Source: Treponema sp. OMZ 790
GTDB lineage: Bacteria > Spirochaetota > Spirochaetia > Treponematales > Treponemataceae
Assembly (NCBI RefSeq): GCF_024181285.1
Contig: NZ_CP051201.1
Coordinates: 744,001 to 808,000, forward strand
DNA length: 64,000 nucleotides
Direction: 5' to 3'
Position 1 is the stretch's first letter. The number at the start of each line of letters is the position of its first letter. Shown piece after piece: positions 63,851-64,000 of this stretch. The notes beneath the pieces are model-generated. The model ran no database searches. It was not told the DNA's origin and saw nothing but the letters and a program-made list of their open reading frames with translations. The translations under genes were made by a program, and so were the position numbers.

Positions 63851-64000
63851 TTAGAATGAAATGATACCTTTTAATCCGAGCCGGGTATCAATCTTTCCTG
63901 TTTTTTCTACAAACATACCAAAGTCCGCATTTAATGCAATATCTTGAAGTATTGTGTAATTTACTGAGGTATTCCATTCGAAGCCCGCAAAATTACCTAC
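63851..64000 (-). CDS. 3' end of an outer-membrane beta-barrel protein (5' part outside window)
   Basis: Fifty codons read from the window edge: alternating strands (FEWNTSVNYTILQDIALNAD, FGMFVEKTGKIDTRLGLKG) ending IISF and a stop. The terminal Phe is the outer-membrane insertion signal. It lies directly upstream of the FecR-domain gene and is probably co-transcribed with it. Confidence 0.65.
   Translation of the reverse strand, partial: VGNFAGFEWNTSVNYTILQDIALNADFGMFVEKTGKIDTRLGLKGIISF

Overview
The window looks like a chromosomal segment of a low-GC oral-type Treponema close to T. denticola. This is inferred from gene content: an OmpA/UPF0164-type envelope protein, a PilZ protein, an MptE-like (DUF115) motility-associated protein, YfcC plus PepD, PepF, many spirochaete-style lipoproteins, and variable hairpin repeats. 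No rRNA or tRNA is present, so the species cannot be fixed.

Layout. 1-5.2 kb: the 3' part of a TatD nuclease faces a 1370-residue envelope protein across a shared terminator. 5.3-31 kb is an accessory island. It opens with an operon of lipoproteins, a coiled-coil membrane protein, two frameshifted envelope genes, a secretin-like protein, a lipoprotein and a 3269-residue ZU5-SpvB-VCBS-Rhs/YD toxin with its candidate immunity gene. It continues as an array of displaced Rhs C-terminal toxin cassettes with their immunity genes. Each cassette is preceded by one of four copies of a 0.4-0.55 kb element packed with palindromes, and one cassette is broken by an IS5-family element. 31-43 kb: a TetR-controlled YfcC transporter with a PepD dipeptidase, an EamA exporter, a second TetR regulon (MMPL/RND transporter, LolA-like protein, DUF1302-like barrel), a Big_2-like gene relic and an Rpn-type nuclease. 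43-64 kb is housekeeping: PepF, a DnaQ-like exonuclease, a phosphohexomutase, ComM, aspartase, an OmpA protein, a HerA-like ATPase, signal peptidase I, a PASTA penicillin-binding protein, an MptE-like protein, a CPBP protease, a PilZ protein, a HEAT-like protein, ComEC, YigZ, a FecR-domain protein and the end of an outer-membrane barrel.

How it may work together. The secretin, lipoprotein and giant Rhs genes overlap or lie within about 50 bases of each other. The first two are partly duplicated beside hairpin element C, which suggests that secretin-lipoprotein-Rhs is a travelling unit in which the secretin might export the toxin. The orphan cassettes share near-identical Rhs cores but have unrelated C-termini, so recombination in the core could swap the toxin tip of the expressed gene. 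One cassette pairs a SleB-like putative peptidoglycan hydrolase domain with an exported partner, as expected for a periplasmic target.

Most unusual signal. Two repeat families, the Rhs-cassette elements and the leaders at 32.5 and 38.2 kb, keep a conserved scaffold while the arms of their stem-loops change together, and they share at least one hairpin. This points to a modular family of covarying hairpins in this lineage.
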